Source: Cytophagales bacterium (GTDB lineage Bacteria; Bacteroidota; Bacteroidia; Cytophagales; Cyclobacteriaceae). From it: a stretch of 64,000 nt of DNA. Positions 1 to 7,953 of the stretch are shown piece by piece. The notes beneath the pieces are model-generated. The model did no database searches and was not told the DNA's origin. It worked only from the letters and a program-made list of their open reading frames with translations. How positions within the stretch are numbered: position 1 is the first letter of the stretch; each line of letters starts with the position of its first letter. The stretch spans positions 1 through 64,000 of the forward strand of contig JAFLBR010000013.1 of assembly GCA_017303795.1 (NCBI GenBank), read 5' to 3'. A program made the translations under genes and the position numbers.

Positions 1-73
1 ATTTACCCGAGCGGAACTGCTCCAGGGCTTTCTTCTTGATTTCCTCTAAATTGAATTGCTCTTCTTGTTTCAT
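1..73 (-). CDS. IS256-type transposase, N-terminal fragment (cut by window edge)
   Basis: Only the first 24 or so codons are inside the window. They start at the ATG read leftward from 73 and read MKQEEQFNLEEIKKKALEQF and on. This Glu/Lys-rich opening followed by a FRSGK-type stretch resembles the N terminus of IS256/mutator-family transposases from Bacteroidota. An 11-bp inverted repeat directly in front of the start is consistent with an IS end. The catalytic DDE region would lie outside the window, so the assignment rests on a short peptide plus the repeat. Confidence 0.5.
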   Translation of the reverse strand, partial: MKQEEQFNLEEIKKKALEQFRSGK

Positions 74-75
74 TA

Positions 76-110
76 TGTGTCAAAGTTAGTGTTTGTCCTA
101 CTTTGACACA
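76..110. repeat. Inverted repeat at probable end of IS element
   Basis: TGTGTCAAAGT at 76-86 and its exact complement ACTTTGACACA at 100-110 flank a 13-bp spacer. The repeat lies just outside the transposase start codon. It could be the terminal inverted repeat and subterminal transposase-binding site of the IS element, or an operator. The exact IS boundary cannot be fixed from one end. Confidence 0.5.
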
Positions 111-164
111 GTTCAGTTTACAGCCTCCGTAAAAGAGATTAGATTCATCGTTACATGGAAATTA

Positions 165-172
165 TACCTTTG
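165..172 (+). promoter_or_regulatory. Possible -7 element of a Bacteroidota promoter
   Basis: TACCTTTG matches the TAnnTTTG -7 consensus of the phylum and lies 22 bp before the transporter start. No clear TTG is seen at the expected -33 position, so the support is the -7 box and its location only. Confidence 0.3.
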
Positions 173-193
173 TACCGTTGAATTCCGATACGC

Positions 194-1081
194 TTGACCT
201 CCTCCACTCAATCCAACCAGAAAACCGCAGTAAACACTACATATTTTAGTATTGTTGGTAATACCTTGCTGGCTATTATAAAATGGCTTACAGGTTATTT
301 CGGTAACTCATACGCTATGATTGCCGATGCTATCGAATCTACAGCCGATATTTTTTCATCAGTTCTGGTTTTATTCGGGCTAAAAATTGCCAACAAACCA
401 GCCGATGAAAATCATCCCTACGGACACGGCAGGCTCGAACCGTTAATTACATTTCTGGTTGTTGCATTTCTTGTAAGCTCGGCAGTAATTATTGCTCACG
501 AAAGTATTAACAACATTCGCACTCCGCACGAACTACCAAAATCATTTACCCTTTTTGTGTTGGCACCAATCATTGTCTGGAAAGAAATTTCTTACCAGCT
601 TGTTATGCGCAAGGCTATACAAACCAATAGCAGCTCGCTTAAAGCCGATGCCTGGCACCATCGCAGCGATGCTGTTACTTCGGTGGCAGCATTTATCGGA
701 ATTTCTATTGCACTTTACTTTGGCGAAGGCTACGAAGCTGCCGATGATTGGGCCGCTTTATTTGCTTCCGGATTTATCTTATACAACAGTTATAAAATCT
801 TTCGGCCTGCGCTGGGCGAAATTATGGACGAGCATGTGTATGACGATCTGGTGGCCAACATCCGCAAAATTGCCCTTACGGTGAATGGTGTTATGGGCAC
901 TGAAAAATGTTTTATCCGTAAAGCCGGCATGATTTACCATGTCGATCTGCATGCCACTGTAGCGGCCACTATTTCGGTAAAGGCCGGCCACGACATTGCG
1001 CACCAACTTAAAGACACACTCAGGCGCGAGATTCCACAACTCGGTCATGTACTTATTCATATTGAACCACATCAGGAGTAG
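194..1081 (+). CDS. Cation diffusion facilitator (CDF) family transporter
   Basis: This is a divalent-metal/proton antiporter of the inner membrane (295 aa), of the type that exports Zn, Fe or Mn. The first membrane segments carry an E48-xxx-D52 pair in IADAIESTADIFSS, where most CDF proteins have H/DxxxD. The HPYGHGRLE motif follows at about 74-82. The second metal-site pair is H155-xxx-D159 in WHHRSDAVTS. A soluble C-terminal domain of about 80 residues matches the CDF cytoplasmic domain. The reading frame opens with TTG and no better ATG lies nearby, so the exact start is uncertain. It stands alone between the IS end and the BatA-domain gene. Metal specificity cannot be read from the sequence. 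Confidence 0.88.
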   Translation: MTSSTQSNQKTAVNTTYFSIVGNTLLAIIKWLTGYFGNSYAMIADAIESTADIFSSVLVLFGLKIANKPADENHPYGHGRLEPLITFLVVAFLVSSAVIIAHESINNIRTPHELPKSFTLFVLAPIIVWKEISYQLVMRKAIQTNSSSLKADAWHHRSDAVTSVAAFIGISIALYFGEGYEAADDWAALFASGFILYNSYKIFRPALGEIMDEHVYDDLVANIRKIALTVNGVMGTEKCFIRKAGMIYHVDLHATVAATISVKAGHDIAHQLKDTLRREIPQLGHVLIHIEPHQE

Positions 1082-1170
1082 ATATGACAAGACTAACCAC
1101 TCATAACATCCTCACAACACCCCACAAACTCCTGCGTTAATAACTCCACAGTTTCATTATTTTTACACTG

Positions 1171-3141
1171 ATGAGTTTTAACTATCCGCAGTTTCTTTGG
1201 GCGCTCACTGCACTGGCCATCCCCATCATCATCCACCTGTTTAATTTCAGACGCACCACCCGTATTTTTTTCTCCAACACGCGGTTTCTGAAACAAGTAA
1301 AACAAGAAACCACTCAAAAGCGCAAACTGAAACGCTATCTCATTCTGGCTTCGCGGTTGTTGTTTTTGTTTTTTCTGGTGCTGGCATTTGCCCAACCGTT
1401 TTTGCCCGCCCGCGAGCAACTTACTTCGCAACGCAACCTGGTTATCTACCTCGATAACTCGTACAGCATGTCGGCCCCCGTGCAGGAAAAAGTACGCGGA
1501 CTGGATGCAGCCATTGCTTACGTGCGCGAGATTGCGGAATTGTTTCCGGCCGAAACCAGGTTTAAATTATTAACCAACGACTTCGCACCGTTCTCCAATT
1601 CGTTCAAATCAAAATCTGAAATTATAGATCAGCTTTCGCAGATCCGGTTTTCATCTACAGCCCGCAGCGCCACCGAAATTTTAAAACGAATTGGCGACAG
1701 CAACAACACCGTGTTCTGGATTTCAGATTTTCAGCAAGCCACGTTTGGCGAAAACCTGATGCTCGATTCAACCTGGAACATTAGGCTGGTGCCGGTGGAG
1801 TTCAGTGGAGTTTCCAATGTGTATGTCGATTCGGTTTACCTTTCCAACCCGTTTATAATCGGGGGCGAAAAAAATTCCATACAAGTTCGTTTACGCAACA
1901 GTGGTCCTAAAACAATTGAAGGTTTGGTATCGCGCTTAGCCATTAATGGTGTGCAGGCGGCAACGTCATCGGTAACTATTCAACCCAATAGCTCAGTAGA
2001 AACTTCATTCGACCTTTCCGGTGGGTTGCAGGGCAACAACAAAGCTGTTTTCAGCTTCAGCGATTTTCCGGTAAGTTTCGATAACGAATTTTATTTCACA
2101 CTTAATTATGCCGAGCGGTTGCGTGTAGTTGAAATTAAACCTCAGGCTGGTGTTACGTATGTAGAACAGGTTTATGGCAACAAGCAGCTATTCGATTTTA
2201 AAAGTTATACCACCGCCAATGTAGATTACAGCGCTTTCGCGGATGCAAACCTGCTGGTGCTAAATGGAATCAACCAGATTGATCAGGCGTTGGGCACAGC
2301 CTTGCGGCAATATTTAGATAATCAAGGTGTGTTAATGATCTTTCCGGGAACGGAACCCGATGCGCGTTCGTATCAGAACCTGACATCGTTGCCTAATCTT
2401 GCTCGCGTAGAAAATGCCGGTCGTTTGCCATTGGATAAACCAGATTTCAAAAATCCATTTTTCGAAAATGTGTTTGAAGAAAAATCTGCGGCTGTAGCTA
2501 TGCCCACTGCCCAACGCGTGTGGGATTGGGGCCAGGATCGCTCGGCCATACTCAGCTTTCAGAGCGGGCAACCTTTTTTGTCGCGCATCAATAATGTGTA
2601 TCTCGCGGCAAGCGCATTAAATACTGTTGTAAGTGATTTTGCAACGCACGCGTTGTTTGTACCGGTTATGTATCGTGTGGCAGCAACCGGCAACCGGCAG
2701 GATAGCAAGCCTTATCATTATTTGTCGAGCGGGTTGGTTTCGGTGGCAGCCGATAGTCTGGTGGGCGAAGAGCCTGTGCGCATGGTGGGCGAGCGGGAGT
2801 TGGTTCCGGCACAACGTAAAACGGGTAATAGGGTGCTGTTAGAATTGCCGCGCTACGAAGTAAGCCCCGGATTTTATTGGGCAACGCATCAACGCGATAC
2901 GCTGGATCTTGTGGCCTTTAATCTGGAAAAACGCGAGTCGGAGTTGGCCACTTTTACCAATACCGAAATATTGGCAGCCTTTGGCGGAAGTAACGCAGCC
3001 CTGTTTGATGCCGATAGCCCGCAGGCTTTCAGTAACGAAATAAAAGCAAGATATTTGGGCACTCCTTTATGGAAGTACGCGCTGGTGCTGGCACTGGTAT
3101 TTCTGTTGGCCGAGGTGCTTTTAATAAGGTTTATGAAATAG
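1171..3141 (+). CDS. BatA N-terminal domain-containing membrane protein
   Basis: This 656-aa protein begins with the BatA-type signature MSFNYPQFLWAL and an IIIHLFNFRR stretch in the first membrane segment. A second membrane segment lies at about 58-76. A von Willebrand factor A-like region follows, containing LVIYLDNSYSMS with its DxSxS metal-site-like motif. A long extracytoplasmic region leads to a last membrane helix near the C terminus. Family members are anchored in the inner membrane; their molecular role is poorly defined (aerotolerance/envelope maintenance in BatABCDE systems). Here it stands without the other bat genes. It is followed after 6 bp by a toxin-antitoxin pair and then the dihydroorotase-like gene, suggesting one transcript. 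Confidence 0.85.
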   Translation: MSFNYPQFLWALTALAIPIIIHLFNFRRTTRIFFSNTRFLKQVKQETTQKRKLKRYLILASRLLFLFFLVLAFAQPFLPAREQLTSQRNLVIYLDNSYSMSAPVQEKVRGLDAAIAYVREIAELFPAETRFKLLTNDFAPFSNSFKSKSEIIDQLSQIRFSSTARSATEILKRIGDSNNTVFWISDFQQATFGENLMLDSTWNIRLVPVEFSGVSNVYVDSVYLSNPFIIGGEKNSIQVRLRNSGPKTIEGLVSRLAINGVQAATSSVTIQPNSSVETSFDLSGGLQGNNKAVFSFSDFPVSFDNEFYFTLNYAERLRVVEIKPQAGVTYVEQVYGNKQLFDFKSYTTANVDYSAFADANLLVLNGINQIDQALGTALRQYLDNQGVLMIFPGTEPDARSYQNLTSLPNLARVENAGRLPLDKPDFKNPFFENVFEEKSAAVAMPTAQRVWDWGQDRSAILSFQSGQPFLSRINNVYLAASALNTVVSDFATHALFVPVMYRVAATGNRQDSKPYHYLSSGLVSVAADSLVGEEPVRMVGERELVPAQRKTGNRVLLELPRYEVSPGFYWATHQRDTLDLVAFNLEKRESELATFTNTEILAAFGGSNAALFDADSPQAFSNEIKARYLGTPLWKYALVLALVFLLAEVLLIRFMK

Positions 3142-3147
3142 GCTGTT

Positions 3148-3375
3148 ATGAAAACTATAAATCTTACCATACCTGAATATCTTAACTACGATGAGACTGA
3201 ATGGAAGATAATTCTGGCCGGAGAGTTATATGAACGGGGTAAACTATCGTTAGGTCAGGCGGCAGATTTGGCCGGATTCTCTAAACGCGCATTTATCGAA
3301 CTGATGGGAAAATATGGGTTCTCGGTTTTTAGCGACTCACTTGAAGATTTGAAGTCTGATATTAAGAATGCCTGA
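3148..3375 (+). CDS. UPF0175 family protein, probable antitoxin
   Basis: This 75-aa protein resembles the UPF0175 family: a short N-terminal strand region, then WKIILAGELYERGKLSLGQAADLAGFSKRAFIELM, which looks like a helix-turn-helix, and a C-terminal tail. UPF0175 proteins commonly sit directly before DUF3368 (PIN-like) proteins and are taken as the antitoxin/DNA-binding partner. The next gene here is exactly that, overlapping by 8 bp. The start lies 6 bp after the BatA-domain stop, so there is no room for a separate strong promoter. The toxin-antitoxin function is inferred from family and context. Confidence 0.75.
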   Translation: MKTINLTIPEYLNYDETEWKIILAGELYERGKLSLGQAADLAGFSKRAFIELMGKYGFSVFSDSLEDLKSDIKNA

Positions 3376-3823
3376 TATAATTATCTCAGATACAAGTTGC
3401 CTGATTATTCTAAAAAAGATCAATCAATTAGAGATATTAACAAAATTGTATTCAAAAGTATGGGTTACGCCTGAGGTATTAAAAGAGTTTGGCGAGGAAT
3501 TAATTGGTATTGAGGTTAGAGGAGCAACGGACAATAATCTGATTCAGGCATTTTCCAGACTAGTAGATTTAGGTGAAGCAAGTGCATTAGCCCTCGCAGT
3601 TGAAACAAAAAATTCGGTGTTGATTCTCGATGATAAGAAAGCTCGCAAACTGGCCGAAACATTGGGACTGGCTACAACAGGTACTCTCGGTGTTTTGTTG
3701 AAAGCAAAGCAATCAGGATATATCAAATCCATGAAAGAAATATTAATTAGTTTGAACGCAACGGATTTTAGAATATCCGATAGAATTGTAAATGAAATCT
3801 TAAAAGAAGCAGGTGAAATTTGA
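3368..3823 (+). CDS. DUF3368 (PIN-like) protein, probable ribonuclease toxin
   Basis: This 151-aa protein has the PIN-domain layout: an N-terminal IIISDTSCLIIL with the first acidic residue and the Thr/Ser, a central VTPEVLKEFGEE with the second acidic residue, then LGEASALALA, and a late LILDDKKARKLAETLG bearing the DD pair typical of DUF3368. PIN-domain toxins are Mg-dependent RNases neutralised by the upstream-encoded partner. The gene overlaps the UPF0175 gene by 8 bp and ends 3 bp before the dihydroorotase-like start. All expected acidic positions seem present, so it is probably active. Confidence 0.75.
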   Translation: MPDIIISDTSCLIILKKINQLEILTKLYSKVWVTPEVLKEFGEELIGIEVRGATDNNLIQAFSRLVDLGEASALALAVETKNSVLILDDKKARKLAETLGLATTGTLGVLLKAKQSGYIKSMKEILISLNATDFRISDRIVNEILKEAGEI

Positions 3824-3826
3824 GCC

Positions 3827-5089
3827 ATGAAAATCCTGATCCAAGCTGCCAGAATAATTTCCAAAGGTTCGCCCTTTCATCTTAAAACCCGCAATGTGTT
3901 GCTACACAACGGCCGCATTACCGAGATTGGCGATAAGAACTATTCGGCTGATAAAGTAATTGATGCCACTGGAATGATTCTTTCACCGGGTTGGGTGGAT
4001 ATAGGTGTTAGCGTGGGCGATCCGGGGCACGAACAACGCGAAGATTTACAATCGCTGTCCAAAGCGGCTGCGGCCGGAGGGTTTACAGAAGTAGCTGTGC
4101 TGCCCAACACACACCCAACGGTGCAAACCAAAAACGAAATCAGTTATTTAACTGGTAATAATGATAACAGATTAGTGCAAATTCATGCACTGGCGGCTGT
4201 AACCAAAAATTGCAAAGGCGAAGAACTAACCGAAATGATTGATTTGCACCATGCCGGTGCTGTTGCCTTTACGGATGGATTAAAACCAGTATGGCATACC
4301 GATATTTTTCTGAAGTCGCTGCAATACCTGCAAAAGTTTGATGGGTTGTTGATCGATCATCCTGAAGACAACTGGTTAAATTTATTTGGCCAGATGCATG
4401 AAGGTGCCCAAAGCACCATGTTAGGATTAAAAGGTATGCCCCGCATTGCCGAAGAAGTGGCGATCAGCAAAAACCTTGAACTACTCACCTATGCTGGTGG
4501 ACGATTGCATTTAAGCAAACTCTCCACAGCCAAATCAATTGAGTTGTTGCGGGCTGCCAAAAAGAAAGGCCTACAAATAACCTGCGATGTAGCAGCTTAT
4601 CAACCTTTGCTTAACGACTCGCTGCTGGTTGACTTCGATACAAACTATAAAGTAAATCCACCGCTGCGCGAAAAAGCAGATCAGGATGCCTTGCTGAAAG
4701 GTTTAAAAGATGGCACCATCGATGTATTGGTGAGCAACCACGTACCACACGATGATGAAAGTAAATTTCTGGAGTTCGATCAATCGGAGTTCGGACTTAT
4801 CAATCTGCAAACATTCGCTTCGCAGGTAAGTGCACTCGCGCAAGAAATTGAATTGGCCGACTTGATTGAAAAAATTACGGATGCGCCCCGCAGGTTGTTA
4901 AAACTTCAGCCGGTGGTTATTGATGTAGATACCCGCGCTAACCTTACCTTGTTCGATCCCAACATCGAGTGGACTTTCAGCCCTGATCTTAATCTGTCAA
5001 AATCTAAAAACTCGCCCTGGCTGGGGCAGAAGTTGAAAGGCAGAGCAGTGGCCGTGTTTAATAATACTAAGCAGAGCATAGATGTTTGA
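3827..5089 (+). CDS. Dihydroorotase-like protein (PyrC family), probably non-catalytic
   Basis: The full 420-aa length, the amidohydrolase barrel and motifs such as DATGMILSPGWVD, VAVLPNTHPT and SNHVPHDDESK place it in the class I dihydroorotase family (third step of pyrimidine synthesis). Key residues are missing. The metal-binding DxHxH reads D58-I-G60-V-S62. The HVST histidine is K231 (LHLSKLST). The catalytic Asp of SDHAPH is N304. D150 and H178 remain. A PyrC-prime-like pseudoenzyme supporting aspartate transcarbamylase assembly is a reasonable inference; PyrC-prime proteins of this kind are known in Pseudomonas. A true PyrC would then be encoded elsewhere. It is in line with the upstream toxin-antitoxin pair (3 bp) and overlaps the next gene by 8 bp. 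Confidence 0.85.
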   Translation: MKILIQAARIISKGSPFHLKTRNVLLHNGRITEIGDKNYSADKVIDATGMILSPGWVDIGVSVGDPGHEQREDLQSLSKAAAAGGFTEVAVLPNTHPTVQTKNEISYLTGNNDNRLVQIHALAAVTKNCKGEELTEMIDLHHAGAVAFTDGLKPVWHTDIFLKSLQYLQKFDGLLIDHPEDNWLNLFGQMHEGAQSTMLGLKGMPRIAEEVAISKNLELLTYAGGRLHLSKLSTAKSIELLRAAKKKGLQITCDVAAYQPLLNDSLLVDFDTNYKVNPPLREKADQDALLKGLKDGTIDVLVSNHVPHDDESKFLEFDQSEFGLINLQTFASQVSALAQEIELADLIEKITDAPRRLLKLQPVVIDVDTRANLTLFDPNIEWTFSPDLNLSKSKNSPWLGQKLKGRAVAVFNNTKQSIDV

Positions 5090-5618
5090 GCGAGTTCCGC
5101 GGCTGGTGTTTATTGCCGTGCGTAATGGCCTGCTGGCTGGTGCATTGGGTATAGTATTTTTGCTGGTGTTGTATTTCATGGGTCGGCATCCGTTTTTGTT
5201 TCCGATCTATTTCGACTTTCGGATAATTATGCTGAGTGTTTTTGTGGTGATGAGTTTGAAAGAACTTCGAGACGATCATCAACAAGGACTCTTGTCGTTT
5301 GGTGCGGCCATGATGTGTGCCTTTTTATTTACGTTGATTTTTGCCTTGCTCATGATGGGCTTTGTGTGGATTTTCTCCTGGCTTAATCCTGCCTTTGTAA
5401 CGGATTATATCAACTTAATGACGACCCAACTCAAGTCATTGGACCCCGCTATCATCGATCAACTTGGAAAAGATGCCTACGAGCGTAATTTATCGACACT
5501 TCCTGCTACTAATGGAGGGACATTAGCCTTTGATTATTTTATCAAAAGCCTGATGATCAGCTTTTTTGTAAGCTTAATAATATCAGTAATTTTAAGAGTT
5601 CAACCCAAAAACTATTAA
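5082..5618 (+). CDS. DUF4199 domain-containing membrane protein (copy 1)
   Basis: This 178-aa protein has about four hydrophobic segments (near 12-32, 43-56, 66-93 and 155-173) and the DUF4199 pattern of short helices early, a polar loop with KSLDPAIIDQLGKDAYERNL, and a last membrane segment. The function is unknown in the family, which is restricted largely to Bacteroidota. Its start overlaps the end of the dihydroorotase-like gene by 8 bp, and a second DUF4199 gene follows after 2 bp, indicating translational coupling. Confidence 0.75.
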   Translation: MFERVPRLVFIAVRNGLLAGALGIVFLLVLYFMGRHPFLFPIYFDFRIIMLSVFVVMSLKELRDDHQQGLLSFGAAMMCAFLFTLIFALLMMGFVWIFSWLNPAFVTDYINLMTTQLKSLDPAIIDQLGKDAYERNLSTLPATNGGTLAFDYFIKSLMISFFVSLIISVILRVQPKNY

Positions 5619-5620
5619 TT

Positions 5621-6142
5621 ATGGAAGAAAATGTATCAGTTACTACTCGTTCAGCCGGAATTCGTTATGGTTTAATTCTGGGAGTTGCCTCCATTGCATT
5701 CTTTGTGGTAATGAATGTGGCTGGATTGGATATGCAAGGCCCACTAAGTTACCTGGGGTGGTTAATTACCATAGCGGTGATTTTTTTCGCTCATAAATAC
5801 TTTAAAGAAAATGGCGATGGATACATGACTATTGGGCAAGGTATTGGTATTGGATTTTGGACTGGCCTTGTCTCTACATTCATTTCAGCACCGTTCACTT
5901 ACATTTATATAAAATTTATTGATGGTGCTTTCCTGGAAAACATCAAGGATAAGCAGATCGAAAAAATGCAAGAGCAAGGGATGTCTGATGAGCAAATTGA
6001 TCAGGGAATGAAGATGGCAGAAATGTTCATGTCAGCTGAAGCAATTCTAATTATGGGTATTATTGGAGGATTAATTATGGCTCTCATTTTTGCTGTAATC
6101 GTTTCATTGTTCACAAAAAATACACCACCAGAATCAATATAG
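5621..6142 (+). CDS. DUF4199 domain-containing membrane protein (copy 2)
   Basis: This 173-aa protein has four predicted membrane helices and the typical DUF4199 polar loop before the last one: IKDKQIEKMQEQGMSDEQIDQGMKMAEMF, a charged amphipathic stretch seen widely in this family. It is a tandem paralogue of the preceding gene and lies 2 bp downstream of it. In Cytophagales-like genomes DUF4199 genes often sit between a dihydroorotase-like gene and a GT2 gene, as here. The function is unknown. A role in envelope lipid or glycolipid handling is only a guess from the neighbours. Confidence 0.78.
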   Translation: MEENVSVTTRSAGIRYGLILGVASIAFFVVMNVAGLDMQGPLSYLGWLITIAVIFFAHKYFKENGDGYMTIGQGIGIGFWTGLVSTFISAPFTYIYIKFIDGAFLENIKDKQIEKMQEQGMSDEQIDQGMKMAEMFMSAEAILIMGIIGGLIMALIFAVIVSLFTKNTPPESI

Positions 6143-6177
6143 AATTGTTCAGTTGAGAGACGAACTAAATATTCGAA

Positions 6178-7167
6178 ATGAATATCTCCATAGTCATTCC
6201 TGCTAAAGACGAGCAGGAGTCTATACCAGAACTAAGTCAGTGGATTAGCCGTGTGATGCAAACACACGGCTTTTCTTATGAAGTTATTTTTATAGATGAT
6301 GGCAGCACCGATGGCACCTGGGCCGAGATTCAAAAACTAAGTTCAACCAACGCTTCCTTTAAAGGAATTAAATTCAATCGCAATTTTGGTAAATCGGCTG
6401 CGCTGCATACTGCGTTTAAACTTACGCAGGGCGATGTAGTAATTACGATGGATGCCGACTTGCAGGATAGTCCCGATGAAATTCCGGAGTTGTATAAAAT
6501 GATTAAGGAAGAGGGTTATCATTTGGTAAGTGGCTGGAAGAAAAAGCGCCACGATCCCATTTCAAAAACTATTCCGTCTAAGTTTTTCAATTTTGTCACG
6601 CGCAAAATATCAGGCATTAACCTGCACGATTTTAATTGTGGGTTGAAGGCATATCATCAGGCCGTGGTAAAAAATATTTCGGTGTATGGGGAAATGCATC
6701 GCTACATTCCGGTAATAGCCAAATGGGCGGGCTTCACTAAAATCACCGAAAAGGTAGTGGAACACCGCGAACGTAAATATGGGTATAGCAAGTTTGGTTG
6801 GGAGCGTTTTGTGCGCGGCTTTCTGGATTTACTATCCATCACATTTATTGGCCGGTTTGCACAGCGGCCTATGCACTTCTTTGGTTCGTGGGGAATGGTT
6901 TCGTTTTTATTGGGCTTTGGGTTTACCGTTAAGATACTCTACGATAAAATTGATTCGGTTTTTATTTCTAAGGTTCCGCTTAAGCGCGAAGTTACCGAGC
7001 AACCCATATTTTTTCTGGCGTTGGTTGCACTTGTTATTGGCGTGCAATTATTTCTTACCGGTTTTATTGCCGAGTTGCTGGCACGGCAATCGGTATCTTC
7101 TAAAAAGTATTTGGTAATTGATAGGGTGGGATTGGAAGAAGAGGAAAGTAATAAGTTGAAAGTCTAA
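6178..7167 (+). CDS. GT2 glycosyltransferase, dolichyl-phosphate-mannose-synthase/GtrB-like
   Basis: This 329-aa protein has an N-terminal GT-A domain: ISIVIPAKDEQESIPEL, then IDDGSTDGTW, NFGKSAALHTAF, and the metal-binding MDADLQD at about 92-98. Two C-terminal membrane helices follow (near 237-255 and 277-300). This is the DPM1/GtrB/ArnC layout, whose members transfer a sugar from a nucleotide to a polyprenyl phosphate at the inner membrane. It lies 35 bp after the second DUF4199 gene and closes the co-directional run. Donor and acceptor are not predictable. Confidence 0.9.
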   Translation: MNISIVIPAKDEQESIPELSQWISRVMQTHGFSYEVIFIDDGSTDGTWAEIQKLSSTNASFKGIKFNRNFGKSAALHTAFKLTQGDVVITMDADLQDSPDEIPELYKMIKEEGYHLVSGWKKKRHDPISKTIPSKFFNFVTRKISGINLHDFNCGLKAYHQAVVKNISVYGEMHRYIPVIAKWAGFTKITEKVVEHRERKYGYSKFGWERFVRGFLDLLSITFIGRFAQRPMHFFGSWGMVSFLLGFGFTVKILYDKIDSVFISKVPLKREVTEQPIFFLALVALVIGVQLFLTGFIAELLARQSVSSKKYLVIDRVGLEEEESNKLKV

Positions 7168-7201
7168 AGTTTGATTTTCTCTTACCTTAAACTTTCAACT
7201 T
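7153..7201. terminator. Possible bidirectional terminator between convergent genes
   Basis: AAGTTGAAAGT at 7153-7163 is the exact complement of ACTTTCAACTT at 7191-7201, with T-rich tracts between and around. It overlaps the end of the GT2 gene and lies between two converging reading frames. The loop of 27 nt is long, so termination is only plausible. Confidence 0.4.
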
Positions 7202-7208
7202 TAATATG

Positions 7209-7700
7209 CTATTCTTTTTCTTCCTCGTCACTATTAAAAACCACGTTGTGTTTTACACAGGCAGAGTCCAGATCGGCTCGCCACATTTTTAATAAAGCGC
7301 GACCTTCGGCTAAATCTTCGTTTGCTTTGGTTATAATCTGCGCATCTTGTTTTTCGATGGCTTCAATAATCAGTTTGAATGCCTCCATCTGATCGGCCGC
7401 AGCGTGTACGTATTCTTTGTGCAGCGATGCAACTACTTCAGTAGCTGGTTTTATAGATTGTAGTGTAGTATAAAATTCTTCGTATTTAGGTAATACGGTT
7501 TCTACCATAGTAAAGTACATAATGGAGTCGTTCTGGTAGTTTTCACCACTTACACTTTCGTAGGCTGTAATGGCTTCACTCTCTACTGTGGCTACCTTGG
7601 GCATTTCTACATTAATGTAATTGAGCAGGTCTTGCTGCACCGGGTCGGGGCTACATTTAAGCAGCACCAGCAAAAGTGGGAGGTATAGTAGTTTTTTCAT
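7209..7700 (-). CDS. Small hypothetical lipoprotein
   Basis: This 163-aa protein has a lipoprotein signal: MKKLLYLPLLLVLLKC, with Cys16 as the probable lipidation site. The mature part is rich in long amphipathic helices with no motif I recognise, ending in an acidic SDEEEKE tail. It converges on the GT2 gene. It may be a periplasmic or outer-membrane-anchored four-helix protein; no function can be assigned. Confidence 0.7.
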   Translation of the reverse strand: MKKLLYLPLLLVLLKCSPDPVQQDLLNYINVEMPKVATVESEAITAYESVSGENYQNDSIMYFTMVETVLPKYEEFYTTLQSIKPATEVVASLHKEYVHAAADQMEAFKLIIEAIEKQDAQIITKANEDLAEGRALLKMWRADLDSACVKHNVVFNSDEEEKE

Positions 7701-7768
7701 GCGTGTTATAGATTTAGGTTTACTTAAAGGTATTAAAATCGTAATTCAGGCAAGAACTATTTTTCAAT

Positions 7769-7776
7769 TACATTTG
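7769..7776 (+). promoter_or_regulatory. Possible -7 element in front of the foldable RNA/tmRNA region
   Basis: TACATTTG fits the TAnnTTTG consensus. It lies about 30 bp before the GC-rich foldable element and 178 bp before the tmRNA. A -33 TTG is not clear at the expected distance. It could drive the structured element, a tmRNA precursor, or both. Confidence 0.35.
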
Positions 7777-7806
7777 TAGTCCGATTGCGTTCTTTGATAC
7801 TGATTT

Positions 7807-7908
7807 GCGGCAGGGATAGAAGCGCCTGCCTTTGCCGAAGCGGCTACGCGCAGGCAGGAAAAGCCCACGCGCCTCGCGTGGCTTGTAGCGGATAGCCCGC
7901 TCGGCCGC
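7807..7908 (+). ncRNA. Candidate structured RNA / GC-rich foldable element upstream of tmRNA
   Basis: A GC-rich island in an AT-rich gap folds into a closed multi-branch shape. The outer stem is GCGGC (7807-7811) with GCCGC (7904-7908), followed by GGG (7813-7815) with CCC (7896-7898). There are two internal hairpins: CCTGCCT 7825-7831 with AGGCAGG 7852-7858, which encloses GCCG/CGGC (7834-7837, 7841-7844), and CCACGCG 7865-7871 with CGCGTGG 7875-7881. The unpaired GGGATAG and GGATAGCCC segments are mirror-like and lie next to the outer stem. I recall similar GGGATAG...GGATAGCCCG elements as recurring intergenic sequences in Bacteroidota but cannot name the family. It could be an sRNA, a repeat element, or part of the tmRNA precursor. 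Confidence 0.45.
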
Positions 7909-7953
7909 CCAAAACAATTCTAAATTTTGAATTTTAAATTCTAATTTTTTTCC

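Noticed and set aside
779-1090. Leftward frames inside the CDF gene and other long antisense frames
   Set aside because: They mirror the codon structure of clearly real genes and carry no motifs or start signals of their own.
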